From Pseudomonadota bacterium (GTDB lineage: Bacteria > Pseudomonadota > Alphaproteobacteria > Micropepsales > Micropepsaceae): a stretch of 64,000 nucleotides of DNA. The first letter of the stretch is position 1; each line of letters starts with the position of its first letter. Under the pieces are notes generated by a model, which saw only the letters and a list, made by a program, of their open reading frames with translations, ran no database searches and was not told the DNA's origin. Position numbers and translations under genes: made by a program. Below, one piece after another: positions 33,292 through 42,163 of the stretch. The DNA is taken from assembly GCA_016201105.1 (NCBI GenBank), contig JACQDN010000021.1:24092-88091 (forward strand), in the 5' to 3' direction.

Positions 33292-34506
33292 ATGAGCGCC
33301 GCCGCCGAGACTTCGCATAAGCCTGCCAAACTTGAATCCAACCCCTTCGACTGGGCGGATCCGTTGCTGCTCGACGCGGAGCTGACAGCCGACGAGCGCA
33401 TGGTGCGCGACAGCGCGCGAGTCTATTGCCAGGATAAGCTCGCCTCGCGGGTGCGCGAAAGTTTTCGCCACGAGACGTTTGATCGCGCCATCATGACCGA
33501 GATGGGTGCGCTCGGTCTGCTCGGATCGACTCTGCCGGAAGAATATGGTTGCGCTGGCCTGAACTACGTCTGCTACGGACTTGTCGCGCGCGAAGTGGAA
33601 CGCATCGACAGCGGTTATCGCTCGGCAATGAGTGTGCAGTCCTCACTCGTCATGCATCCGATCTATGCCTACGGCACCGAGGAGCAGCGACGCAAATATC
33701 TGCCGAAGCTGGCGAGCGGAGAGTTCATCGGGTGCTTCGGCCTCACCGAACCCGATTTTGGCTCCGATCCCGGCGGCATGAAGACGCGCGCGGTCAAAGT
33801 CGCGGGCGGTTACGTGCTTTCTGGGGCAAAGATGTGGATCACCAATTCGCCGATCGCCGACGTCGCGGTGGTATGGGCGAAGCTCGATGGCGCAATCCGC
33901 GGGTTCATCGTGGAGCGCGGTACGAAGGGGTTTTCCACGCCCAAGATCGAAGGCAAGTTTTCGCTGCGCGCCAGCGTCACCGGCGAAATCGTGCTCGATG
34001 ATTGCAAAATCGGCGACGATGCGCTGCTGCCCGAGGGGCAGGGCCTTTCCGGGCCCTTCGGTTGCCTCAATCGCGCGCGCTATGGAATTTCCTGGGGCGC
34101 GATGGGCGCGGCGGAAGCCTGCTGGCATGCGGCGCGGCAATACGCGCTCGACAGAAAACAGTTCGGCCGACCGCTCGCCGCCAACCAGCTCATTCAGAAG
34201 AAGTTGGCGGACATGCAGACCGAAATTACGCTCGGCCTCTTAGGAGCGCTGCGCCTCGGCCGCTTGATGGACGAAGGCAAGGCCGCTCCGCCCGCGATTT
34301 CGCTGATGAAACGCAACAATTGCGGCAAGGCGCTGGCGATCGCGCGCGAGGCCCGCGACATGCACGGCGGCAACGGCGTGTCGGACGAATATCCCGTCAT
34401 CCGGCACATGCTGAATCTGGAAGCGGTGAATACCTATGAGGGCACGCATGACGTCCATGCGCTGATCCTCGGGCGGGCGCAGACGGGCATTCAGGCGTTT
34501 AGCTGA
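33292..34506 (+). CDS. gcdH: glutaryl-CoA dehydrogenase
   Basis: A 404-residue acyl-CoA dehydrogenase that oxidises and decarboxylates glutaryl-CoA to crotonyl-CoA in lysine, tryptophan and aromatic degradation. Diagnostic segments include [15 protein letters not shown] near residue 108, [28 protein letters not shown], and [17 protein letters not shown], which holds the catalytic glutamate. These are nearly the same as in mitochondrial GCDH. The gene stands alone, preceded by 66 bases and followed by about 170 non-coding bases. Electrons would pass to ETF. Confidence 0.93.
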   Translation: MSAAAETSHKPAKLESNPFDWADPLLLDAELTADERMVRDSARVYCQDKLASRVRESFRHETFDRAIMTEMGALGLLGSTLPEEYGCAGLNYVCYGLVAREVERIDSGYRSAMSVQSSLVMHPIYAYGTEEQRRKYLPKLASGEFIGCFGLTEPDFGSDPGGMKTRAVKVAGGYVLSGAKMWITNSPIADVAVVWAKLDGAIRGFIVERGTKGFSTPKIEGKFSLRASVTGEIVLDDCKIGDDALLPEGQGLSGPFGCLNRARYGISWGAMGAAEACWHAARQYALDRKQFGRPLAANQLIQKKLADMQTEITLGLLGALRLGRLMDEGKAAPPAISLMKRNNCGKALAIAREARDMHGGNGVSDEYPVIRHMLNLEAVNTYEGTHDVHALILGRAQTGIQAFS

Positions 34507-34675
34507 ACGCCGTTGGTGTGCGGCGTCGTCCTCGACTTCGAGGATGAGGCTTGGCGCATGGCCGGCGTTTCGTTGGAGTGGGTTGCATGGGGCGTGCAAA
34601 CTGCTCGCCGGACGCTAGAACCTCCATCCTGTGCTAAGTTGTTGTACCCAAGATTATGAAAGACGCGAGGCGCTT

Positions 34676-35146
34676 GTGAGCCGTTCTGTCTATATGGATC
34701 GCTATTTTGAAGTCATTGCGCCGGAACGCCCGCTCAACTGCCGGGACGATGGCGGGCATCTGATCTTGATCAAGAATGAACCGGTGACCGATCGCTCCGA
34801 TTTGAGCTTTCAGGAAGCCGTCGATTTCATGCGGATTTCCATGGCGGTCGGGCGCGCCATGTACGAGGTCTTGAAAATTGAGCGGATGAACTATGAAGAT
34901 CTCGGCAATTGGGGCTTAGACGAACCGGGCGGACCAAAGCTGCACCTTCATTTTTTCGGTCGCGCCAAGGAGCAGATTCATCAAGTCCGCGGCCAGCACA
35001 TCGCGCTGTTTCCGAAAGATCACCCGATCTACAGGGGGCATCTCAAGCCGATCGGCGACAGCGAGCTTGCGCAGCTGAAAGCTCGCATTGCGGCCATCCT
35101 GGGCGAAACGAAATATGCAAGGATGGCGGAACTGGCCGAGCTTTAA
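34676..35146 (+). CDS. HIT-like superfamily protein
   Basis: A 156-residue protein, probably a nucleotide hydrolase or transferase of the HIT fold. The signature region is NWGLDEPGGPKLHLHFFGRA near residue 90; the usual third histidine of H-x-H-x-H is phenylalanine here, so the active site is not canonical. I start at GTG 34676, which has GAGG eight bases upstream; ATG 34694 would remove six residues. It ends in a four-base overlap with the convergent methyltransferase gene. The nucleotide substrate is not known. Confidence 0.75.
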   Translation: MSRSVYMDRYFEVIAPERPLNCRDDGGHLILIKNEPVTDRSDLSFQEAVDFMRISMAVGRAMYEVLKIERMNYEDLGNWGLDEPGGPKLHLHFFGRAKEQIHQVRGQHIALFPKDHPIYRGHLKPIGDSELAQLKARIAAILGETKYARMAELAEL

Positions 35147-35850
35147 GTTCTTTGCGCCAGGCAGATCCAATCCCATGGCCTGTGCCCGCGCCTGGATTTG
35201 GTTTCGCGCATACCTTCCTTGTTCCACGGATAATGAGCCCGACCGATGCGCTTTGGCGTAAAGCCGTTTGCGATGAAGATTTCATCCAATTCGGCGCGCG
35301 TGAAATGCTTTTGCAAGGCATCGTCGCGTTCCACCAGACCGTCGGCATGGATGACCGAGTCCACCGTCCTATGGCCGCCATTCGCCACCCGCTCGACCAT
35401 GCGGGCCGCTTCCAGCGACGGGACGACGACGAGGACGTGACCGCCACGTTTGGTCACGGACGCCAGGCTCGCCCATAGAATCGCGCGGCGCTGTTCGTTT
35501 TCCTGCGTGATGACGTTCAGACAGACGGTGAAATCGCTGCGCCGGCCGATCTTCGCCGCCGCGCGCGGAATTTCCATGGTCAGCCAGTGCACATTCGACA
35601 TCTTGGCGCAGCGCTGCTTGGCGCGCGCGATGATCTTGGGCGCGAATTCCACACCCACGATCTCGCCGAAGGGACCGCCGAACTTTCTGATGAAGCTGCC
35701 CACGCCGCAGCCCATATCCACCAGCACGCCGCCTGGACTGGTGCCCGCGCGCACAAAGTGTTTCACCCGATCGTTGGTTTCTTCCCGTGCGATGTCGCAG
35801 ACTTCGTTCTGGAAATCGGCGGCCAAAGCGTTCCACTGAGAACGGTTCAC
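35143..35850 (-). CDS. class I SAM-dependent methyltransferase
   Basis: A 235-residue methyltransferase. SAM-binding motif I is VLVDMGCGVGSFIRKF near residue 43 and motif II is GEIVGVEFAPKII; the later VCLNVITQENEQRR occupies the catalytic region. The substrate cannot be told from sequence; small-molecule methyltransferases of this size act on lipids, quinones or natural products. The C-terminus HRPWDWICLAQRT is typical of a short family of hypothetical methyltransferases. It is convergent with the HIT-like gene and stands alone on its strand. Confidence 0.82.
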   Translation of the reverse strand: MNRSQWNALAADFQNEVCDIAREETNDRVKHFVRAGTSPGGVLVDMGCGVGSFIRKFGGPFGEIVGVEFAPKIIARAKQRCAKMSNVHWLTMEIPRAAAKIGRRSDFTVCLNVITQENEQRRAILWASLASVTKRGGHVLVVVPSLEAARMVERVANGGHRTVDSVIHADGLVERDDALQKHFTRAELDEIFIANGFTPKRIGRAHYPWNKEGMRETKSRRGHRPWDWICLAQRT

Positions 35851-36012
35851 GAAACCACCCCGAACTGTGCCCGAGACAAGTGGCCCATGATTCTGGCTAT
35901 TCCGGCAAATCCACAGGCTTTAAGCGGCTTTTTCCGATAGGCTGCGCGCCAGTCAAAGCCGGTTCGCAGAATCGGAAGGCACATGGAAATCCTCTGAAGG
36001 ACTCTGCGTACA

Positions 36013-37125
36013 ATGAAACTTTCAGGCGTCAAGGTGCTCGATCTTTCCCAGTTTCTTCCCGGTCCGCATCTCACCATGGCCATGGCCGATCACGGCGCCG
36101 ACGTGATCATGGTCGAACCGGCCAACGGCGTGGGCGAGCCGACGCGTGTCATGGGGGCACGGGCAAAAGACGGCGTCAGCGTATGGTTTCGCAACATCGC
36201 GCGCGGCAAGCGTAGCCTCAAGCTCGATCTGAAGAACGAACTTGATCGTGCGCAGTTTTTCAAACTTGCCGACGAGGCCGACGTGATCGTGGAAGCGTTC
36301 CGGCCCGGCGTGGTCAGGCGTCTGGGCATCGACTACGAGACGATCGCGGCGCGCAATCCGCGCATCGTCTATTGCGCGATCTCGGCCTTCGGCCAGAACG
36401 GTCCCTATCGTGACAAGCCGGCTCATGATCTTGCCGTGCAGGCCCTGATCGGAACGGCGGATCTTGCGCGCGGCAACGACGACGAGCCGGCGATGCCCAA
36501 TCTCGTGGCCGCCGACATGGCCGCGTCGCTGACCGCGCTCTCGGCCATTCTCATGGCACTGCTGGTGCGCGAGAAGAGCGATAGGGGCGATTATATCGAT
36601 ATCGCGATGTATGACTCGCTGTTGGCATGGACACCCAATATATCGGGAAGCGTCCTCGGTCAGGATCGCGCGCCGCTGCCGAAGGAAATGCGCAACTATG
36701 GCGGACAGGCGATGAATCGGCTCTACGAGACGAAAGACGGCGGGTTCATCGCTCTCGCGGGCAATGAAGCGAAGTTCTGCGAAAATTTGCTGGGCGCGTT
36801 GGGCCGCTTGGACTTTATGAGCATCGCGAAAGGCGAGCCAGGCCCATCTCAAAAACCGTTGATCGATTTTTTCGCCGAAACCTTCAAATCGCGCACGCGC
36901 AGCGAATGGGAAGCGTTCCTCTGCAAGATCGATCTGTGCTGGGCGCCGTTGCGCACGTTGAAGGACGCGTTTGACGATTCCCATACGCTGGCGCGCGGCA
37001 TGGTGCTGAAGGACGACGGCGGCAATCGCCACATCGGTCCGGCGATCAAATTCAGCGACGAACCGGCCGAACCGGATTTCTCGCTTCCCGATTACGGTTC
37101 GACGACAATTGATTGGAAGCGATAA
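36013..37125 (+). CDS. family III CoA-transferase / alpha-methylacyl-CoA racemase-like
   Basis: A 370-residue CaiB/BaiF-fold enzyme. The N-terminus LSGVKVLDLSQFLPGPHLTM is typical. AISAFGQNGPYRDKPAHDLAVQAL places a His-Asp pair where AMACR has its catalytic His126, and PNLVAADMAAS holds the aspartate position equal to AMACR Asp156. This argues for racemase of 2-methyl-branched acyl-CoAs, although a CoA-transferase on a dicarboxylate (as near gcdH elsewhere) is possible. The gene stands alone, convergent with the dienoyl-CoA reductase-like gene. Cytoplasmic. Confidence 0.82.
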   Translation: MKLSGVKVLDLSQFLPGPHLTMAMADHGADVIMVEPANGVGEPTRVMGARAKDGVSVWFRNIARGKRSLKLDLKNELDRAQFFKLADEADVIVEAFRPGVVRRLGIDYETIAARNPRIVYCAISAFGQNGPYRDKPAHDLAVQALIGTADLARGNDDEPAMPNLVAADMAASLTALSAILMALLVREKSDRGDYIDIAMYDSLLAWTPNISGSVLGQDRAPLPKEMRNYGGQAMNRLYETKDGGFIALAGNEAKFCENLLGALGRLDFMSIAKGEPGPSQKPLIDFFAETFKSRTRSEWEAFLCKIDLCWAPLRTLKDAFDDSHTLARGMVLKDDGGNRHIGPAIKFSDEPAEPDFSLPDYGSTTIDWKR

Positions 37126-37226
37126 ACCGAACTGTCATGGCCCACAAAATGGGGGCCACCTCGGTAAGTTCCCAGCCGAAGGCGAACTTCAGATCGCTTT
37201 CAACCAGATGGCGATGACAACCGATT

Positions 37227-38117
37227 TCAGACAGCCCTCTGAGCCTTGTCTTTCTCGTTCGCGCCGCGGATTTCCGTTCGGATGCGTTCCCAGTCGGAAT
37301 CGGTGAGCCGCGACAGTGCCGCGAAATTTCCACCCGAAGCAAGATGCAGCCCGCCATCGATGGCGATGGTCTGACCCGTCAGGTAGTCGCAGCCGTCGGA
37401 CATCAGGAAGACGGCGAGGTTCGCCAGCTCTGCCATCTCACCGTTGCGGCCCATCGGAATGCTGGCCTGCGAGCCGTCGCCGCGATTGGCCGATTGGGGC
37501 GAAAGCCGCTCCCAAGCGCCCTTGGTAGGGAAGGGACCGGGCGCGATGGCGTTGAGACGAATCCCGTAGGGGCCCCATTCCGCGGCCAGCGATTTGGTCA
37601 TGATGTTGACGCCGGCTTTCGACATGGCGGAAGGCACGGTGAACGGTCCACCGTTCCAGATCCACGTCGTCAGAATCGAAATCACACTCCCCTTGTGGCC
37701 GCCTTCGATCCAGCGTTTGCCGGCGGCGTGGGTCACATAGAACGAACCGCGGAACACGATATCGGCGATCGCATTGAAGCCCTTGGGCGTGAGATCCTTG
37801 GTGCGGCTGATGAAATTACCGGCCGCATTGTTCACAACGCCGGTCAACGCGCCGCCATCGGCCCAGATTTGCGCGACCATGTCGTCAACCGCCTCGGCGA
37901 CGCGGATGTCGCAAGCGATGCCTTTCACTTTCGAGCCGGTCTTGTCTGCGAGTTTCTTGGCCGTTTCATCGAGCACGGCACCGCGCCGGCCGCAGATGTA
38001 AACCGTCGCGCCGAGCTGTGCGTAGGCTTCGCTCATCACCTCACCCAGGCCCGTGCCGCCGCCCGTCACCAGGATGCGCTTTGCCTTGAGCAAATCGTTC
38101 TTGAACATCAATTCCAT
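37227..38117 (-). CDS. 2,4-dienoyl-CoA reductase-like SDR
   Basis: A 296-residue short-chain dehydrogenase. The cofactor motif is VTGGGTGLGEVMSE near residue 18; NNAAGNFISRTKDL and PSAMSKAGVNIMTKSLAAEWGPYG, then APGPFPTKGAWERL, follow the mitochondrial dienoyl-CoA reductase pattern closely, including the active lysine in SKAGV. The enzyme would reduce 2,4-dienoyl-CoA with NADPH during breakdown of unsaturated fatty acids. In the loop holding the catalytic tyrosine of DECR1 this protein has TTWIWNGGPF, with Trp where Tyr is expected. AAGGA ribosome site before ATG 38117. Confidence 0.85.
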   Translation of the reverse strand: MELMFKNDLLKAKRILVTGGGTGLGEVMSEAYAQLGATVYICGRRGAVLDETAKKLADKTGSKVKGIACDIRVAEAVDDMVAQIWADGGALTGVVNNAAGNFISRTKDLTPKGFNAIADIVFRGSFYVTHAAGKRWIEGGHKGSVISILTTWIWNGGPFTVPSAMSKAGVNIMTKSLAAEWGPYGIRLNAIAPGPFPTKGAWERLSPQSANRGDGSQASIPMGRNGEMAELANLAVFLMSDGCDYLTGQTIAIDGGLHLASGGNFAALSRLTDSDWERIRTEIRGANEKDKAQRAV

Positions 38118-38151
38118 GACGCAGGTCCTTTGATTGCGATTGCCGGCGAAC

Positions 38152-38814
38152 TCACCCAGCCCACATGCGATGCAGGCTGGAGCTCACGTAATTCAATTTG
38201 GTGCGGTTTTCCCAACTGATATTGAAGCCTTCCAGTGCGTTCACTTCGTTTAGCGTCCAGAGAACCTCACGCTGGGTCTGGTCTGGAATGAAACTTTCGA
38301 TGAAGGTGATCATCACGAGCCGCTGGCCAGATCTCACGGGCACTACTTCGTGCAAGGTGGTGGAGGGATAGACCACCATCGATCCGGGCTCACCTTTGAC
38401 CGTGACGCTTTCCGAACCGAGATGGATGCGCAGCTCGCCGCCTTCGTAAGTGGAGGGATCGGCCAGCCACAGCGTGCCCGAGACATCGGAACGCAGCGGT
38501 CCCGCGGGCAACGGGAGATAGGCGGAGTCGGCATGTACACCGTAGGTCATGCCAACCTCGTAGCGGGCGAGCAAAGGCGAGGCCATGCGTTTGGGAAAAA
38601 CGAAGTTGCGAATCTGTTCATTGCGGGTAATGGCGGTGCCAGCGATTTGCGCGGCGCGGTTGGCCTCGGGCAGCGAGGTGTCGACCTGAAGATTGTTTTT
38701 GGCCTGGTTGTGAGGGTTGGAGATTTTTCCATCCACAAATTTCGCATTCTTGGCGATGAGCCGAAGCTGCTCGAGCTCGCCCGGCGTCAGAACGTCTTTC
38801 ACCATCAAAAACAT
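38152..38814 (-). CDS. PKHD-type Fe(II)/2-oxoglutarate hydroxylase (PiuC/YbiX-like)
   Basis: A 220-residue prolyl-4-hydroxylase-like dioxygenase. The iron ligands are in YGVHADSAYLPL (H-x-D) and STTLHEVVPV, and RLVMITF carries the 2-oxoglutarate-binding arginine. PiuC members are linked to iron uptake receptors in gammaproteobacteria. Start at ATG 38814 has a GGGGAGG ribosome site; 11 more codons are open upstream. No receptor gene is adjacent here; the neighbour is the SDR gene on the same strand, 34 bases downstream. The natural substrate is unknown. Confidence 0.88.
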   Translation of the reverse strand: MFLMVKDVLTPGELEQLRLIAKNAKFVDGKISNPHNQAKNNLQVDTSLPEANRAAQIAGTAITRNEQIRNFVFPKRMASPLLARYEVGMTYGVHADSAYLPLPAGPLRSDVSGTLWLADPSTYEGGELRIHLGSESVTVKGEPGSMVVYPSTTLHEVVPVRSGQRLVMITFIESFIPDQTQREVLWTLNEVNALEGFNISWENRTKLNYVSSSLHRMWAG

Positions 38815-38946
38815 ATCGGTCCTCCCCGCGCCGCGGGCCTTCAACACGGCTGGACGCTAGCAAATGCTTCTGCCGCTTGCACCTTTTCGCTTCCTGCCTG
38901 CTAGAGTTGCCGCATGCTGGCAACGACCGAGCGCAGCGGGGCTGCG

Positions 38947-41406
38947 ATGAGCGGCCTCCCCGACATCTTTGAGCGCTGGTTTACGGCGCGCGGCTGGGTA
39001 CCTCGGCCGCATCAGCTCGCGCTGGTGGAGCATGCCGGCAAAGGGGAGTCCGTTCTGTTGGTCGCTCCGACCGGCGGTGGCAAGACGCTGGCCGGATTCC
39101 TGCCCAGCCTGATCGAGCTTTCCGGGGCGCATCCGCGCTCGCGCCGCCGCGCCATCCACACGCTCTACATTTCCCCGCTCAAGGCCCTGGCGGTGGACGT
39201 AGCACGCAATCTGGAAACGCCTGTCGCGGAAATGGGATTGCCGGTCCGCGTGGAAACGCGCACCGGCGACACACCTGTCTCGCGCCGCCAACGTCAACGG
39301 CACAGCCCGCCGGATATTCTGCTGACGACTCCGGAACAATTCGCACTTATGCTTTCGTCGAAGGATGCACCGCGCTTCTTCGCGCATGTGAAGGCGGTGG
39401 TGTTGGACGAGCTTCACGCGCTTTCCAATTCCAAGCGCGGCGACCTTCTTGCGCTTGGGCTGTCGCGTTTGCAAGCGATGGCGCCGGAGCATCGCCGGAT
39501 CGGACTTTCTGCAACCGTCGCCGACACGGTCCCCCTGCAGCGCTATCTTGTGCCGCAACCGCCGACAGGCGAGACACGTTCCGCACTGGTCGTGGGTCAG
39601 GCCGGTGCAAAGCCCGAAATCGCCATTGTTGCTTCGGAAGCCTATGTGCCCTGGACGGGTCACCTGGCGCGCCATGCGATGCCCGATGTGATGAACGCGA
39701 TCCGCGCCAGCAAGACCGCGCTGGTGTTCGTCAATACACGCAGCCAGGCCGAACGGACGTTCAACGAACTCTGGCGTATCAACGACGACAACCTGCCCAT
39801 CGCACTTCACCACGGCTCATTGGCGCAGGAGCAACGCCGCAAGGTGGAAGCGGCGATGACGCGGGGCGATCTGCGCGCCGTGGTTTGTACCTCGACGCTC
39901 GATCTCGGCATCGACTGGGGCGCGGTCGATCGCGTGATCTGCGTCGGTGCGCCCAAGGGCGCGGCGCGTCTTGTTCAGCGTATTGGCCGTGCAAATCACC
40001 GGTTGGACGAAGCCTCGCAAGCCGTGCTCGTACCCGCCAACCGCTTTGAAGTGTTGGAGTGTGAGGCGGCACGTGATGCCGTGCTGGCCGGCGAACTCGA
40101 TGGCGAGTCCCCTCGCAAGGGCGGTCTCGATGTGCTGGCTCAGCATGTCCTTGGCGCGGCGTGTTCCGCGCCGTTCGATGCCGACGCGCTCTACCGTGAA
40201 GTCCATTCCGCCAGTTCCTATCGCGACCTGTCGCGCGAGGATTTCGACCGCGTTGTCGACTTCGTGGCCACCGGCGGCTATGCGCTGAAGCGATATGACC
40301 GTTACGCGCGCTTGCGCAAGACGCCAGTGGGCCTTTGGCGCATTTCCCACCCCCGCGTCGCGCAACAGTACCGCTTCAATGTCGGCGTGATCATTGAAGA
40401 GCCGATGCTCGACGTGCGGCTGCAGGGAAAGGGACGCCCAATCGGTGCGGGCGGTCGCGTTTTGGGACGCCTGGAAGAATTCTTCCTGGAGCAGCTCGCG
40501 CCTGGCGACACGTTCGTCTTCGCGGGTCAGGTACTCCGCTTTGAAGGGATTCGCGAAAGCGCGGCCTATGTCACCCGTACGCAAGATCCCGAAGCCCAAG
40601 TTCCGTCTTACCAAGGCGGCAAGTTTCCGCTTTCCACCTTTCTTGCCATGCGGGTGCGTGAAATGCTGTCCGACCCCCAATCGTGGAAGGCGCTACCCAC
40701 GCCGGTCGGCGAGTGGCTACAGATTCAGCAATATCGCTCCGTCATTCCCGAGCCGGGCCAGCTGCTGGTAGAGACGTTTCCGCGCGGTTCGAAGGAGTAT
40801 TTGCTCTGTTACCCTTTCGAAGGCCGCCTCGCGCATCAGACGCTGGGCATGCTGCTGACGCGCCGGCTGGAGCGGCTGCGCATGCGCCCGCTCGGTTTCG
40901 TCGCCAACGAATATGCGCTCGCCGTCTGGGGCCTCAGGGACATGGGCGTTGTCAACATGGATCAACTCTTCGAAGAAGACATGCTCGGCGACGACCTCGA
41001 TGCCTGGCTGGCCGAGTCGGCGCTTTACAAGCGCACCTTTCGCAACTGCGCGATCATTTCCGGCCTTATCGAACGCCGTTCGCCCCGCAGCGAAATGACC
41101 GGCCGGCAGGTGACGTTTTCGTCCGACCTCATCTATGACGTGCTGCGCGAGCACGAGCCCGACCACATCCTGCTGAGGGCGACCTACGAAGACGCAGGCA
41201 CCGGCCTGCTCGATATCGCCCGCCTGGCCGCGATGCTAAAACGCGTCAAGGGGCGAATCGTGGTTCAAAAGCTCGATCGCGTGTCGCCGTTGGCCGTTCC
41301 TTGTCTGTTGGAAATCAGCAAGGAGATGGTGGCGGGCGAAGCACGCGAGGATATTCTGCATGAAGCCGAAGAAGCGTTGGTGAAGGAGGCCATGCGTCTT
41401 GGATGA
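38947..41406 (+). CDS. ligase-associated DEXH-box DNA helicase (Lhr-like)
   Basis: An 819-residue superfamily 2 helicase of the 'ligase-associated DNA damage response' type. Motif I is APTGGGKT near residue 47, motif II DELH near residue 153, motif III SATV and motif VI QRIGRANH. The Lhr-specific winged and C-terminal core region follows (GVIIEEPMLDVRLQ, GRVLGRLEEFFLE). Orthologues pair with an ATP-dependent DNA ligase, an exonuclease and the phosphoesterase PdeM, and presumably act in DNA repair. Here PdeM follows after one base. ATG 38914 would add 11 residues and cannot be excluded. Confidence 0.93.
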   Translation: MSGLPDIFERWFTARGWVPRPHQLALVEHAGKGESVLLVAPTGGGKTLAGFLPSLIELSGAHPRSRRRAIHTLYISPLKALAVDVARNLETPVAEMGLPVRVETRTGDTPVSRRQRQRHSPPDILLTTPEQFALMLSSKDAPRFFAHVKAVVLDELHALSNSKRGDLLALGLSRLQAMAPEHRRIGLSATVADTVPLQRYLVPQPPTGETRSALVVGQAGAKPEIAIVASEAYVPWTGHLARHAMPDVMNAIRASKTALVFVNTRSQAERTFNELWRINDDNLPIALHHGSLAQEQRRKVEAAMTRGDLRAVVCTSTLDLGIDWGAVDRVICVGAPKGAARLVQRIGRANHRLDEASQAVLVPANRFEVLECEAARDAVLAGELDGESPRKGGLDVLAQHVLGAACSAPFDADALYREVHSASSYRDLSREDFDRVVDFVATGGYALKRYDRYARLRKTPVGLWRISHPRVAQQYRFNVGVIIEEPMLDVRLQGKGRPIGAGGRVLGRLEEFFLEQLAPGDTFVFAGQVLRFEGIRESAAYVTRTQDPEAQVPSYQGGKFPLSTFLAMRVREMLSDPQSWKALPTPVGEWLQIQQYRSVIPEPGQLLVETFPRGSKEYLLCYPFEGRLAHQTLGMLLTRRLERLRMRPLGFVANEYALAVWGLRDMGVVNMDQLFEEDMLGDDLDAWLAESALYKRTFRNCAIISGLIERRSPRSEMTGRQVTFSSDLIYDVLREHEPDHILLRATYEDAGTGLLDIARLAAMLKRVKGRIVVQKLDRVSPLAVPCLLEISKEMVAGEAREDILHEAEEALVKEAMRLG

Positions 41407-41407
41407 G

Positions 41408-42061
41408 ATGGCGATCGAGGTGAACGGCGAGCATTTGATGCTCGATGCGGCGGGCGCTTTGTGGTGGCCGTCGGAAAGCACGCTCGTCTTCGCCGATCTT
41501 CATTTCGAGAAAGGTTCGTCCTATGCGCGCACGGGTCAGTTGCTGCCGCCCTATGATACACGCACCACGCTCAATCGCATGGCGCGCCTCGTCGCCTGCC
41601 ATCGTCCTTCGCGCATCATTGCGCTGGGCGATAGTTTCCACGATCGCGAGGCGGCCGAACGTTTGGACGACCATGAACGCGGCGCGCTGGAAGCGATGGC
41701 GAAAGCCGCCGAGTGGATCTGGATCGAAGGCAATCACGACCCCGTGCTGCCGGTTTGGCTGGGTGGGCGCGTCGCTTCGGAAATTGCCATCGGTGGATTG
41801 CTATTCCGCCATGAACCTTCCGCCTCGCACGTCAAAGGCGAGATCGCCGGCCATCTTCACCCCTGCAAGAGCGTGACCCAGCGCGGCCACACGCTCAGGC
41901 GGCGCTGCTTTGCCAGCGACGGTCGGCGCGTTGTGCTACCGGCCTTTGGTGCCTATGCCGGCGGTCTCGACGTGGAAGACCTGGCACTACGATCTTTGTT
42001 TGCGGATGCGTTTCGCGCCTATGTGCTGGGCGCCAAACGGGTCTACGCGGTCGCTGCCTAG
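41408..42061 (+). CDS. pdeM: ligase-associated phosphoesterase PdeM
   Basis: A 217-residue calcineurin-like metallophosphoesterase. The metal-binding motifs are FADLHFEKG near residue 30, ALGDSFHD, EGNHD near residue 113 and GHLHP near residue 155, giving the usual two-metal centre. PdeM proteins occur with the helicase encoded just before and are thought to act as endonucleases in the same DNA repair pathway. ATG 41408 begins one base after the helicase stop; the frame is open at TTG 41399, less likely. Neither the ligase nor the exonuclease gene of the set is nearby. Confidence 0.9.
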   Translation: MAIEVNGEHLMLDAAGALWWPSESTLVFADLHFEKGSSYARTGQLLPPYDTRTTLNRMARLVACHRPSRIIALGDSFHDREAAERLDDHERGALEAMAKAAEWIWIEGNHDPVLPVWLGGRVASEIAIGGLLFRHEPSASHVKGEIAGHLHPCKSVTQRGHTLRRRCFASDGRRVVLPAFGAYAGGLDVEDLALRSLFADAFRAYVLGAKRVYAVAA

Positions 42062-42062
42062 A

Positions 42063-42163
42063 GCGCAATCGGGTGAAGTGTGAAGCGGTTCACCCGCCAA
42101 ATTGCGCGACAATCAAAGAATCTAGAGCATGATCCGATTCAAAGTCATCAGATCATGCTCTAG
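42063..42163. repeat. compound alphaproteobacterial intergenic palindromic repeat
   Basis: Two adjacent hairpins. The first (42063-42107) pairs GCGCAAT with ATTGCGC and GGGTGAA with TTCACCC around a GTGTGAAGCGG core. The second (42122-42163) is a perfect 13-bp stem, CTAGAGCATGATC with GATCATGCTCTAG, over a 16-base loop. The AGAGCATGATC and GTGAAGCGGTT blocks are characteristic of dispersed repeats in many alphaproteobacterial genomes. It separates the convergent pdeM and DUF genes and may stop transcription from both sides. Confidence 0.7.

Noticed and set aside
34520..34560. Short inverted repeat after gcdH as a terminator
   Set aside because: Stem of only six base pairs and no U tract on either strand.
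42063..42163. CRISPR-like repeat array
   Set aside because: Only two different hairpins, no regular direct repeats with unique spacers.
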